Source: Myrica gale (Eukaryota; Streptophyta; Magnoliopsida; Fagales; Myricaceae). Taken from it: a DNA stretch of 64,000 bases. The stretch covers positions 1,676,501 through 1,740,500 of the forward strand of contig OZ005617.1 in NCBI GenBank assembly GCA_963930655.1, read 5' to 3'. A model generated the notes under the pieces. The model worked only from the letters and a program-made list of their open reading frames with translations. It was not told where the DNA came from and did no database searches. Within the stretch, counting starts at the first letter, position 1. Each line of letters opens with the position of its first letter. A program made the position numbers and the translations under genes. This document shows, piece by piece, positions 21,772-32,399 of the stretch.

Positions 21772-23928
21772 ATGGCAGCTCGCACACCAAATGAGGATGT
21801 GTTGGCATGGGTGAAGAAAGATAATCGTCGTTTCCTGCACGCTGATATCAGAGTTGGTGATCTGAATCGGACCATTAAGTATGATGCTCTTTCTCGGCAG
21901 AGTTCTTAATTTATGCTACTTAACTAGGAAGAGGATCTCTATATTCGCTGCTTAAGTTTCCATTATCAACAGGTTTTACACGGAGGCTCTTGGGATGAAG
22001 CTCCTGAAGCAAAAAGACTTCCCAGAACTGAAGTACTCAAAGGCAGTTGTTGGGTTTGGCGCTCAGGACACTCATTTTGTCTTGGAGTTGACTTACAGTA
22101 CGTACAGATGAACATCTTCTTCCCTACTACTTCTTCTAATTCTTCATAGGTTTCATTGGTAACCTGATGTGTAACTTCATTGTTCTTCGTCTTCGTTAAT
22201 TTACAGTTCATGGAGTCGACAAATATGACATTGGGACTGCCTTTGGACATTTTGGAATCGCAACTCAAGACGTGAGTATAATTGCAGTTTAAGCAGTATT
22301 GTGGTAGTTTTTGTATACTTGTGGTGTTAAGTGAGCCCTTGATTTCTAGGTCTATGCAGCAGTTGAAACCATTCGAGCAAAGGGTGGAGTGATCACCCGT
22401 GAACCAGGGCCAAATGAAGGGGGTTCGACCGTCTACGCCTTCGTTCAGGATCCGGAAGGCTATAGTTTTGAGCTTATCCAGAGGCCCCCAACTCCTGAAC
22501 CACTTTGTCAAATAATGCTTCATGTCGCTGACCTCGATCGTGCTATCAAGTTTTATGAAAAGGTAGACTAACCTACCTTTGTTTAATCCTTACTTTTCTT
22601 CGTTTACCCAGATAAAACCAAGATGCTCATTTGTAGTCTTTTCTCAAGGCAATGGATCGTTGGACTCTTTCTGAGCTCCCTGAACTGAAACCTTTCGAGT
22701 GCAGATCACAAATCTTTCAATCTGTTTAAAAATTCAGAACCGTAGAAAAGTTTGCAAATATGCAACTTTTCATTGTCTCAGCATGATTCAATGCAATTTG
22801 CCTTGGCATATAACTGACATACTCCATCGATCATCAGTGTGTTTCAGAGCAAAAATTTATCCTAATTCGTTCTCATGTCATTTCTATTACCTAAGTTATG
22901 TTGGTTTTTTCTTGGCTCCAACTCTTGCAGGCCTTGGGCATGAACCTGCTGCTGAAGTATGACAGCCCACAAGAGCAAGTAAATTTTTACATAAACATAC
23001 TGCAACTATGTTATTTTGATCCATCACCCTCAACATTCAACCATAAGCTGCACGTTTATGGAGAAAGAGAACACAACCCAACCATCAGTAGTTGTCGAAC
23101 CAGGCATTTAATCATCAATTTTTTTCTGTTGCAAATTTTCTACAGTTCGCCATTGGTATGGTGGGATATGGATCGAATCTGACCCAGACTGTAGTTTTGG
23201 AACTGAAATATAATTATAACGTGACAGAGTATACCAGAGGAAACGCATATGAACAGGTAAGCTATATAGAGATTACATTTGAGCTTTATTTTCATGGCGA
23301 GTAGTGTACTGGTTGTTTCCTGATAAGATGAGACATATCTATCTTCCAGGTTGCTATTGGTACTGATGATGTATACAAGAGTGCCGCTGCTGTTAAACTG
23401 GTTACCAAAGAACTTGGAGGACAGATCATTCTACCACCAGTTACAATTCCTGAAGTCAACACCAAAATCACTTCATTCGTTGATCCAGATGGCTGGAAAA
23501 CGGTGAGTCCTGAACATCTTCTACAATATCCATCAGAGTTCTCCTCCCCCACCACCATCCGAAACAAAAGAGACAAAAAAAGTAATTACCCATTGCAGAG
23601 CAAGTGACAGTGATGCTTTAGATAGTTTCTCTGGAGTTTGAATTTCTGTAGAACAATGTTTAGAACCCACAAGCGAAAATTATCACTTCAAATTGATAGG
23701 CTTAATCCATGCATGTTGATTGCTGCAGCAAATACCTTTTTTCACACTACATGTGCAAACTCATCTGGTTTGCTTGCTTAACTGAAAGCAATATCCTGAT
23801 ATTTTTCTAGCTACAACCAGCTCAAACAACTAATCTCTTCTTATTTTGCTTATCTTTTTTCTTTCTTTCTTTCTCAGGATTTGGTGGACAATGAAGATTA
23901 CCTCAAAGAATTGCAGAAGAAAGAGTGA
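21772..23928 (+). CDS. GLX1: Lactoylglutathione lyase (glyoxalase I)
   Basis: Isomerises the hemithioacetal of methylglyoxal and glutathione to S-lactoylglutathione. Eight exons: 21772-21878, 21973-22097, 22207-22271, 22350-22562, 22931-22978, 23146-23256, 23350-23502 and 23878-23928. They sum to 873 nt (290 residues), like Arabidopsis GLX1. It has two tandem vicinal-oxygen-chelate domains. The N-terminal one keeps all four expected metal ligands: His23 in '[11 protein letters not shown]', Glu in 'LELTY', His in 'FGHFGIA', Glu in 'YSFELI'. The second runs from '[20 protein letters not shown]' to '[14 protein letters not shown]', ending 'LKELQKKE'. The chosen ATG matches the cytosolic form; an upstream signal-peptide exon may extend it (see 20924). 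The gene converges with LpxK, with 515 bp between their stops. It appears intact. Confidence 0.95.
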
Positions 23929-24443
23929 TCCATTGGCATCTCTTTCCGTTTTGAATAAGAGTCCTGCCTTGGACCACTGTATAATGTCTAATTGTTTTGT
24001 ATTCTCCTATTTTCATGTATGTATTTTGTTTAACACCTTGATTGTCGTTTGTATGATCCCTTATTATTTAAACATTATCACAGCCAGCTACTGTTGAATG
24101 TTTGCCTATATATACAAATAATAAGAAAGTAGCTTTTTTCCCTCTAGGCTTGATTCTGGTTTGTACTGACTGCTTTTTTTCGGATATTAATATATAAATT
24201 ACAATTGCCTAGAAAAAAAGAAGAAGAGAAAAGTGGCTTTGTATGAGCACAGCAACAACAGATTCCATAAACTTGAACTTGTAGAACGATTGTGAATAAC
24301 TTCCTGCAATGAGGAACTCTCAGCAAGCTAGCCAGAAGTAATATCCACATAAACCAAATACAAGATGGGATCTTAACAACATTGAATCACGAGCCACAGC
24401 ATGCTTAAGATGTGCCCTTCATTTGAATCACCCTAATTTTACT
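23929..24443. other. Shared 3' intergenic region of two convergent genes
   Basis: Holds the 3' UTRs of glyoxalase I (+) and LpxK (-). Nothing else is recognised. Confidence 0.7.
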
Positions 24444-27400
24444 CTAGGTTGGACCAGGTAAATTTATCCTTAGCGCTTCCTCCAAGGACTTCTTGAATAC
24501 ATTCTCTGTGTGTCCTTCGAGAGATAAAATTTGCAAAGCAGAACAAAGTGCCAAGACTTTGAAAGGATGCAAGTGCTTAAGTATCTCAGAGTCTCGATCA
24601 TAATCCTGGCAACATGAATTTTGACAGTTAGAAAGAGAATGAGTGGTTTGGCTGTATAGTCATGACAAGGGATTCATATCATTCATGATTCATAACTTTT
24701 TACTTCATCTCAATATATAATGGTCACAGGTCGCTAGAAAAGGTAACTACTAACTAGCAGCTCCAATTTGGAAAAATTTTCAAGCAATTCTCATCGCTTA
24801 ATATACAATTTGCGTATCAATCATACTTTTAACCAATATTATGATTTTTAATTTTAGACCCCTTAAAAAATATAGGGTGTTAACAGCTGTATTTAAACCA
24901 CCCACTAGTATTATTTGACTCTGATATCTACTTACCTTTTCTGTAACTACAACAACTGGCTTTGAACCAAACTTGTCCTGAAGTTCTCCAAGTCTCCTTC
25001 TGATCATCTCAACATCCTACATTGGTTAACAACAAGAGGCCATGAAGAACTTGCCTTGTATTCTGTAGCCGCCAAATCAATGTTTAAGCAAAGAAAACAG
25101 AAAAGTTGGGTTGGACGAGGTCACGGACCACGGTGGGGGATAGAAACAAGTGATGTCACCCCTTTACCCGATATTCGCTATGTGATATTGAGCAGTGTTA
25201 AAATTGGTGGCATGCAATAAGGTTGCACCAAAAGAGAAAACAATCATGCACTTAATACAAAATCTTTTATTTTCCTTATGCCATAAGAATAGTTGAGGTG
25301 CGCTTGAAGACAAATAGCAGAACTGAACTCTTGACAAGAATGTAATTCATGGCAGAGGTGAATATGATTTTTACCCTGGCTTGAAAGACATGATGGTCAC
25401 TGAAGTCCATTCGATCAACATAAGATGCTCCAATCTGCAGCACGGTATCTCTCATCTTGAGATAAAAGCAAACACTGAGGAAGTAGAAACAGAGTGAAAA
25501 GGTAGTAATGATGCCACATAATCTTTCTCTAGAGAGCAAGATGTCATGTATGAAGCTTCTCGGCACCTGAAGAAGTACTCCTTAAGGAGAAGCGTTTATC
25601 GCTTCGCTTGTTTAATTTGTTGATAGCTTCGCTGGTTTAAATCTATCTTGAAACAAAAATAAATAAATGAAAGAAAAGATAATACCTTCTCCATTGCATT
25701 CACAAAAGCACTTGCAGAACCAATGGCAGACACACATAATATTATGGCATTGCACAGAGCTCCCAGAGGAAATTTGGAATTAATATTTGCCACTTCAAAA
25801 AAGTGTGAGGGAGTCATTCTAGTGTAGAAAATAGGAAGAGATTCTTTAACTTCTCGCATCATAAGCTCTATATCTTTGAGATCTTGGTCTGAAACCTGTG
25901 TGATGTCCAAAAACAATTCTAATTCAGTGTCACCATTTGCTGCATCTGATAACACACCAATTGATACTGAGAACCAAAGAACTGAATTCAAAAGAAATAC
26001 CTAAAGACATGCTGATCATTATGCACAACATCCATTGAAGCCTAAAGAACCCTACCAAAATGACGAAACTGAAAAAGCGCAATCTAGCATACCAAGTCTG
26101 CATGATGGATGACAGCAACATCTGCCCGGCTCAGTGTAGACAAAGGCTCCCTTAAAGGTCCAAGAGGGAGCAATTGACAGTTGCCCCACAGCATTAACCC
26201 ATTGACCATTATGATCTCTAGATCACGCTGCAAGCTCCAGTGCTATCTTCCATATCAAAGAAAATAAGAAATGCAGTATCAGCATAACACATCCATAAGC
26301 AAAAGATGTTTTTCAGGAGTTTTGCCATTAGAGTCAAAATAATAGGAATACTAAGAAATCAACCTAACCCATGGAATCAGGAAACATTTTTCCAAATGAT
26401 GGGCGTAACATGTTCACTGGTCATCATATTGAGAAACAAGATTGTAGGCGCCTGGCTTTTTTTTCTACTCCTTTTCCAGTAAGTTATATATACACTCGGT
26501 TAGTGTCAAACCCACAACCTCATTTTAGTTGCATCTTGTTCTTACAAGAAAAAAATGCCATGTAAGCCAGAACTTACAGGTGTCACCGATTAACATATTG
26601 ATACTAAACGGGAGTTGGAAAAAAAACCCTTGATGGAGAATAGAATGCGGGACAGCATATCCCTGATAGATGAAGACTGCATTCCAACATCGCAAAAGAA
26701 AAAAGACAACAACCCAGTACCTGCATTCCATCATCTAGTATAACAGCACCAATTTTTGTTGAATGAAGATGGCTTTCTACTTTCTGGTCGAGGCAAATTC
26801 GCTGATAGCAGGTACTACTACGAGGATCACTGTAACCATATCTTTCAAAATAACAAGCAGCAACAGCTGCCCTATTTGCACCTACACCAATCTTTGCAGG
26901 TTTCCCAATAAGATGCCTTTGAAGCATTCTAGCTTCATCTCCACCAGCATAACCCTGCCAGAGTAATGATATCAGTAAGCTCCACAACTACCAAGTGACA
27001 GTTGCTCGGGAAAAACAAAAGGAAATTAGCTCTGATTTTCTTTTGAACGATAAATCCATTGTCTCTTTTCTCCCAGCCTACTGGATAAAACTAAACCTAA
27101 ATTGCAAGAAAATTCTCTAGAGAAGGGGTCAACACACTTTAGCTAACCATAAGGTATTCAATATGCCTGCAGTTCCCACCAACTTGAGATTACTATTGCC
27201 AACTGTTTCGTATATCAGAGGGCTCCTACATTCAGGGACCATTTCGTAGGCATTATACTTGGGGACCCCTTGACCATTCATACCAGTGGGTCCCACAATA
27301 AGGACCCATCCTAGGTAACACTTAATTGCACGGCAGGTTTCTAATGCGAGAATAGTAGGCAAGCCCCTCATACGTAGAGCAAAAGCCACCCAAATGGCTG

Positions 27401-28622
27401 ATGAATCAAATAGGTCGGGTTGTCAGTATGTCGAAATTACTTATATTGCAACAAGTTATTTTGGCTTCGCAGTGTCATATGAACTTTGAAAGACTCTTGG
27501 CCATCAACTCAAGCGGACCTTGCGATTCCATTTGATTACCTGATCCCAATTTGTCTTATTCCCCTCGCAGTGAACCGGATATCATGAAAAAAGCAGCTAT
27601 GGTTATGGACATCACAGACTTACAACGAAACTTCCTAGAGTCCTCTCACTTCTTTGTCCACCTCTACTGGTGGGTGCGCATCTCTGTGCGTGTACGTTTA
27701 CGTCTCGTTCTGAAATTCGACTGATTTGATTAAGCGAAAACTAAAAGTTCATCCAGAGCAACAACAACAAAAAAGTTTCGAAAGCCTCTGAGTAGAAATA
27801 TCAGTCAATACCATTTTTCGCATAGAAATTCTAGCAGAATCACAAGCTGGAAATTTGAAAGAAGCCAGCACACTCGAATTTCAAACCAGAGAAAACATGG
27901 GGAAAGAAAAGTAGAAGTACCCTAGTCAGGATGAGAGGCGCAATTCCAGAATGAGCTAACCAGCGAGCGATGAACTCCACCATCGGTGTCTTCCCATTGC
28001 CTCCCCACGTCAAATTCCCAACACTAATCACCGGCACCGGCAACCTTCCAATTCCGAAATTCAATTAAATATAATTAAGATAAAGTGAAAATAGAATTTA
28101 AGATCGAACAAAAAGAGTACGTGGAACCACATTAGAGCGAGCTACACTAAACAAAGATCGTACAAGAGAAGTGCTTTGAGCGAAATTAGGACTTTTTTTG
28201 CGGAGAACTCAAGACGCAGTTCGTAACAATTGAAACCTCACAAGCTGTTTGACTACCGAGGAAAAAAGTCGGAGGGAGAGGTATCCCACTATCCTATAAC
28301 TTGGGCGAGAGAAAACGAAAAGCTCAGATTAATCGAATTTCGTTGCCTTAGTTCAGCTGGAGTTATCATTTTTTAGCCGAAGATTCAAAATTCTTAAGTT
28401 TCTTTTCCAGGCAGCTAAATGAATATGAATATGATGGAGGTGGGTCTACCGGTGCCTGCGAAAGAGTCCGAGGTGGTAAAGATAGTGGCGGAGGAAGAGA
28501 GCAAGTCTGTAGAGAGAGGAGGCGAATGCGAGGACCGGTACGAGAGAACGTTGCAGAGGGGAGAGCTTTGTGTGGCCCCGACCGTAGGCGATCTCGCTCA
28601 CCAGCACTCTCAGTTTCTCCAT
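24444..28622 (-). CDS. LPXK: Tetraacyldisaccharide 4'-kinase, probably mitochondrial
   Basis: Phosphorylates the 4' position of the lipid A disaccharide precursor; plants keep this bacterial-type pathway in mitochondria. Eight exons: 28622-28450, 28044-27921, 26954-26721, 26242-26093, 25895-25686, 25434-25375, 25016-24936 and 24605-24444. They total 1194 nt (397 residues), as in Arabidopsis. It opens '[20 protein letters not shown]'. The Walker A loop '[16 protein letters not shown]' covers about residues 65-80, followed by '[12 protein letters not shown]', 'VILDDGMQ', '[20 protein letters not shown]', '[12 protein letters not shown]' and '[12 protein letters not shown]'. The C-terminus has '[14 protein letters not shown]'. 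All splice sites are GT-AG and in phase. Introns hold unexplained sequence, for example 27120-27420. A Mutator-like foldback lies only 95 bp upstream of the start codon. Confidence 0.95.
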
Positions 28623-28716
28623 AGGGGGGACAGCGAGAGGGAGAGAGAAGCGGAGAAACGTTGAGAGTGGTCAGGCGAGCAAGTCTTTAGTGGACAAAAT
28701 TTTGGTGTTTAAACTA

Positions 28717-29272
28717 GGTAAATATAAAAATACCACACTAATTTTTAATTTCGGTTTATCATTTTTGTATAAAAATTCACTGAACTCAATGTTATTAGCC
28801 GCGTTTAACGAAAAATTCATCACGTCCAATCATAATATGACACGTGTCGCTAAATAAATAAAAATTAACAAAAAAATCTAAAATTAACAAAAAAAATATT
28901 AATTTTAAAAAAACAAAACGACCCGATCCTTTCACCGTGGAGGGGGAATCCCCCCTCCACACCTGGCGCCTCCGGGGGAGGAGGGTCTCCCCCCTCCACC
29001 TCTGGCCGCCCAGTTCTGAGCAGCTATGGGTGGACCTCCTCCACTCGTCGACATGAGTTGCATGATGGGGGAGGTCCGTTAAATTATTTAGTGACATGTG
29101 TCATATTGTGATTGGACGTAATGGATTTTTCGTTAAACGGGGCTAATGACATTGAGTTCAGTGAGTTTTTATACAAAAATGATAAACCTATTAAGTAATT
29201 TAAAACTTTTTAAAACCTGGTGAGTTTTCACAAAAAAACGTTAAAACTCAGTGTGATATTTTTATATTTCCC
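28717..29272. mobile_element. Mutator-like long-TIR element, 9-bp target duplication
   Basis: A 556-bp element. The left arm begins GGTAAATATAAAAATACCACACT; the right arm ends in its imperfect complement (AGTGTGATATTTTTATATTTCCC). The inverted repeats extend about 150 bases inward, through 'attggacgtaatgg', 'cgttaaacg' and 'attgagttcagtgagttttt'. TTTAAACTA flanks both sides exactly (28708-28716, 29273-29281). The centre (28920-29080) is strikingly GC-rich, with 'ggagggggaatcccccctcc' and similar words, unlike the arms. It may be captured DNA. The element lies in the presumed LpxK promoter. Confidence 0.85.
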
Positions 29273-29281
29273 TTTAAACTA

Positions 29282-30122
29282 AGCGGGAAAAATTAAAAAA
29301 TAGTTTATAAGAATCGGTAAAAAAAGTGGGTGAAAGTGTGATAATGTATATAAAAGTAGGAGAAAAATAAAAATAAAAAGTGAAGGCAGAAAATTTTAAA
29401 ATGATAATAAAATTTTAAAATTTTGGTTATTGAATACATTAGGGTGGTGTTCTTCTCTCGGGGTATGAAATTTCCAGCAAAATAAATACATTTTAAAACC
29501 CCAATAAATCTCAATAAAGTGTAAAGATTCCTAAAATTTCAAGAATATGGCAAGCGAATGCCCCTAGATCAGAGGTTGCACGACCCTAGAGAGTAGAATT
29601 AGCCCACAATCTCTAATAAAGATAAAATAAATTATATTTTGAATTTTAATTCTAAATACTCTCTTTAATTTTAATTCTTTTTAAATAGTCAAATTCTTTA
29701 AATTCCAATTTTTATTTAAATATTTAAAATTTTAAAAAGAAAAATGTTAAACATTTATCTCTTCAAGAGTTTACATTGGTTTAAAATTTAAAAAGAATGG
29801 AAGGAGTCGATGTAGCCAACTTTCTTTAGATGTGATCATAGGAATTCTTACTCACTGCAAAATATTCGGATTGAGTCATAACCATATAATTCGGAAAGGG
29901 AGAACCGTCACCATAGCCCCACTAACATGCAACGAATAATAGAGGCGGGAGAATTCGAGCCAAAGATCTCCCCCCACACTTCTCCTGAGTGTCTTATTTC
30001 AAATCCTTATATCACTTGAGCTACAATGCTGGTTGTGGATGACTATTTTTATCATCAGACTCAGGATTTTAAATTTCCCTAATTATTTCCTCAAAATGTT
30101 TGGGGTAAGAGGCGACTCTAGA
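29282..30122. other. Intergenic, AT-rich
   Basis: No gene. The words 'ggtgaaagtgtgataatg' at 29330 and 'ttttaaaattttggttattg' at 29410 suggest a worn family A MITE at about 29300-29450. Confidence 0.45.
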
Positions 30123-30303
30123 CATGTGTTTTGAGTGACAAATTTTTAGTGATTAAAATTTTGGGTATAAAAGTTGATGAAAGGGTGAAGACACATCGAA
30201 AAAGTTGGTGAAAAGTGAAAAAAATTGTAAAAAATAATAAAAAAAATGAAAAAATTTTAATTTTCCGACTATAATAATAATAAAATTTCATAGTGTCAAA
30301 CAT
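30123..30303. mobile_element. Diverged family A MITE
   Basis: Has 'taaaattttgggtataaaag', 'aaagttggtgaaaagtgaaa' and an end 'agtgtcaaacatttgg' facing a start 'atgtgttttgagtgac'. The match to family A is clear inside and weak at the ends. Confidence 0.5.
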
Positions 30304-31086
30304 TTGGATGACTGAACGCATATCCAACTCAAACTTTACCTCCCTCGATGCCAAAACTTTGTTTCATTTCTGTCATCATCTGATATATGTTATACCCTTG
30401 CTCCCCAATCCAACGGCTATTTTTTCTTGCCTGGGGGGAAACGCGTACAGGCTGAAAAACTTTTTTTACGCTAGGAATAATTGTTGCCAGCATCAACTGG
30501 TGGGACCACTTGGGCCCCACCTATCACTGAGGCCCACGACGTGTGTGACCCAACGAGTTGAATATTCAAAATGGATCTGAATTTCAGGACATTGCACTTT
30601 ACTCCGGTCGTATTCCCAAGGAAATTTCGCCACTTGCTAACCAGCTCAGAGCCTCAGAGTTCTTTACTGATTCCTCACCCTCCGATCGCCTCAGGCCCAC
30701 TTTTGTTGACAGAAGAGTCAGATCACAGCCGTTCGTGCCCGATGTGCACAATTCCTTCAATCACTGTAGCAACAGAAAATTGAAATGACCAATGAATCCC
30801 CCACACCACGCGTGCGAAAAGCAATTTTTTAGTGGCTGTTTGGTCAAAGCACTGGGCTGGAATCTGGACAGCAGTAGGTCGCGGTAGTCTCTATCAAACC
30901 AGTTGAAATACGGAAGGCTCCCTCCACTCGTTATAAGGCGCGTGGTTTAAATTCTCTTTTTATTTTTTTTTCCCAATAATCCTTTGAGCTTCTTCCAAGT
31001 TTTAAAACCCACTAAATTTTTGTTAATATAATTTTTTATGACAATAATTCATCTAAACAATAACTTTCGGACTCACCCTTATTTAG
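30304..31086. other. Intergenic, promoter-like mixed sequence, no gene
   Basis: Several overlapping short frames (30293-30788) have no recognisable motif and the composition is closer to genic DNA. It may be a decayed exon or promoter. No family can be named. Confidence 0.4.
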
Positions 31087-31268
31087 AGGATGTTCGGTTA
31101 AGGAGTTTTGTGAAGATTTTTTGTGTTTTGAGAATTTTTATATGATGTTAACTTTATTGGTATGCGTGTTGTAATTATTTTTATGTGGTGTTAAAAATTA
31201 TGTTTGGTTGTAGAATTGTGAGGATTCAAAAAATCCTGAGGATTTTTTGTAAACGAATGTATCCTTAA
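31087..31268. mobile_element. Tourist-like MITE (family B)
   Basis: Matches the element at 18720: GAGGATGTTCGGTTAAGG at the left, 'atgatgttaactttattggt' and 'ggattcaaaaaatcctgagg' inside, and an end CGAATGTATCC followed by TTA. TTA also precedes the left end. Confidence 0.7.
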
Positions 31269-31777
31269 TAAATTCTAGACAAGTTTAGCGCCCCCAACCC
31301 CACTGCTAAAAGTTATGTCTGGGTTTAATCTTAAGATAGATTTTGAATTTGGGATCACCAGGCTGAAACCAACTAGACTATCTTATGGAAGTCCATTATT
31401 ATTATTAATCACTACAGTTTTTCTTCATAATATACTTCGACGCTTGATGTAATCAATGTTAAACTTGTTGAAGTTGCTCATTAAATATCATTTGGCACCA
31501 GTGATTTTGATATAATAGTTGAGATATAACCTATGATCTAGGGTTTCCATTTATTAGATAAATCTGGAGTCTAATTATTCTAGGAACATCACTACGTGTG
31601 AGAAACATAATAAATTGAATGTAAGCACATTGGTGCAAGTATTCGACAGATCAAGACAATTTGGCATACCATCAGGAGTGAGGTAATTTTCATGGGTAGT
31701 TCAGTAGTTTGGTAGATTAAATTATTGGAAATTATTCATGTTGTTTTTTATAATGGAGTGTCTTTTATAGTACTCAG
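31269..31777. other. Intergenic, no gene recognised
   Basis: AT-rich; no motif or repeat was identified. Confidence 0.5.
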
Positions 31778-31971
31778 GAGATGTTTGAGGGTATAAATTT
31801 TGGGTATTAGAGTTTGAGAAATATTATAAAATAAAGAAATATTATGAGAGTTGGTGAAAAAGTGAAGAGAGAATTTTTTAATAAATATTATAATAATAAA
31901 AAATTATGTGATGAATTTTTTATTATTAAACTTAAATTTTTAGGCGTAAATTATTGTTACTCAAAAATACC
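31778..31971. mobile_element. Tourist-like MITE (family A)
   Basis: Starts GAGATGTTTGAGGG and continues almost as the 12486 copy ('tttgggtatta', 'gttggtgaaaaagtgaagag', 'tgatgaattttttattatta'). It ends 'ttactcaaaaatacc'. It contains a small internal AT-rich duplication. Confidence 0.7.
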
Positions 31972-32399
31972 TTAATTACATGGTTATTGGCCGGAGCAGG
32001 AAACAGAAGGAGAATCGAATCGCATTGCCCGAAAGGCAGGTGATTACACGCGCTAAATATTGCACTTGGAGAATCTCCCCCCGAATAGAAAAAAGCGAAA
32101 AGACCTGAGCAACGGGTAGCAGGCAAAGGGACAAGCAAAGCCCGCACGGGCAACGGGCAGCACCAAACGCCGTATTTCTCAGCCACTGACCCCGTTCTTA
32201 CACTAAGAAAGTAGAAAGAAATCAATGATTTTATGACGCCGAACCTCAGGTTCGTCTCGCCAAACCGAGGTTCGGACCGCTCAAAGCCTCTCGAAAAGAG
32301 CCAAGCCACCGTCGAAAATAATGGAACGCAAGAGAGAGAGACAGAGCTAGAGAGAGAAAGCAGTGAGAGAAAGGGTGACTGAGCTGTAGAGAGAGAGAG
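31972..32399 (+). promoter_or_regulatory. Presumed promoter and GA-rich 5' leader of the bromodomain gene
   Basis: A perfect odd palindrome CGAACCT-C-AGGTTCG lies at 32240-32254, and a further AGGTTCGG at 32267-32274, so the AGGTTCG word occurs three times within 35 bases. From 32328 to the ATG the sequence is a GA-repeat leader. Such GA tracts are known binding sites of plant BBR/BPC factors. No classical TATA box was identified. Confidence 0.45.

Noticed and set aside
21966-22523. 185-codon open frame on the minus strand
   Set aside because: It lies entirely across glyoxalase I exons 2-4 and introns on the opposite strand and has no motif; it is a shadow frame.
27129-27389. 86-codon minus-strand frame in LpxK intron 2
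   Set aside because: Sense-strand and GC-richer than the surrounding intron, but it matches no LpxK sequence, and the flanking exons join in phase without it.
31932-32309. 125-codon minus-strand frame before the bromodomain gene
   Set aside because: No motif, overlaps a MITE and the promoter region; probably chance.
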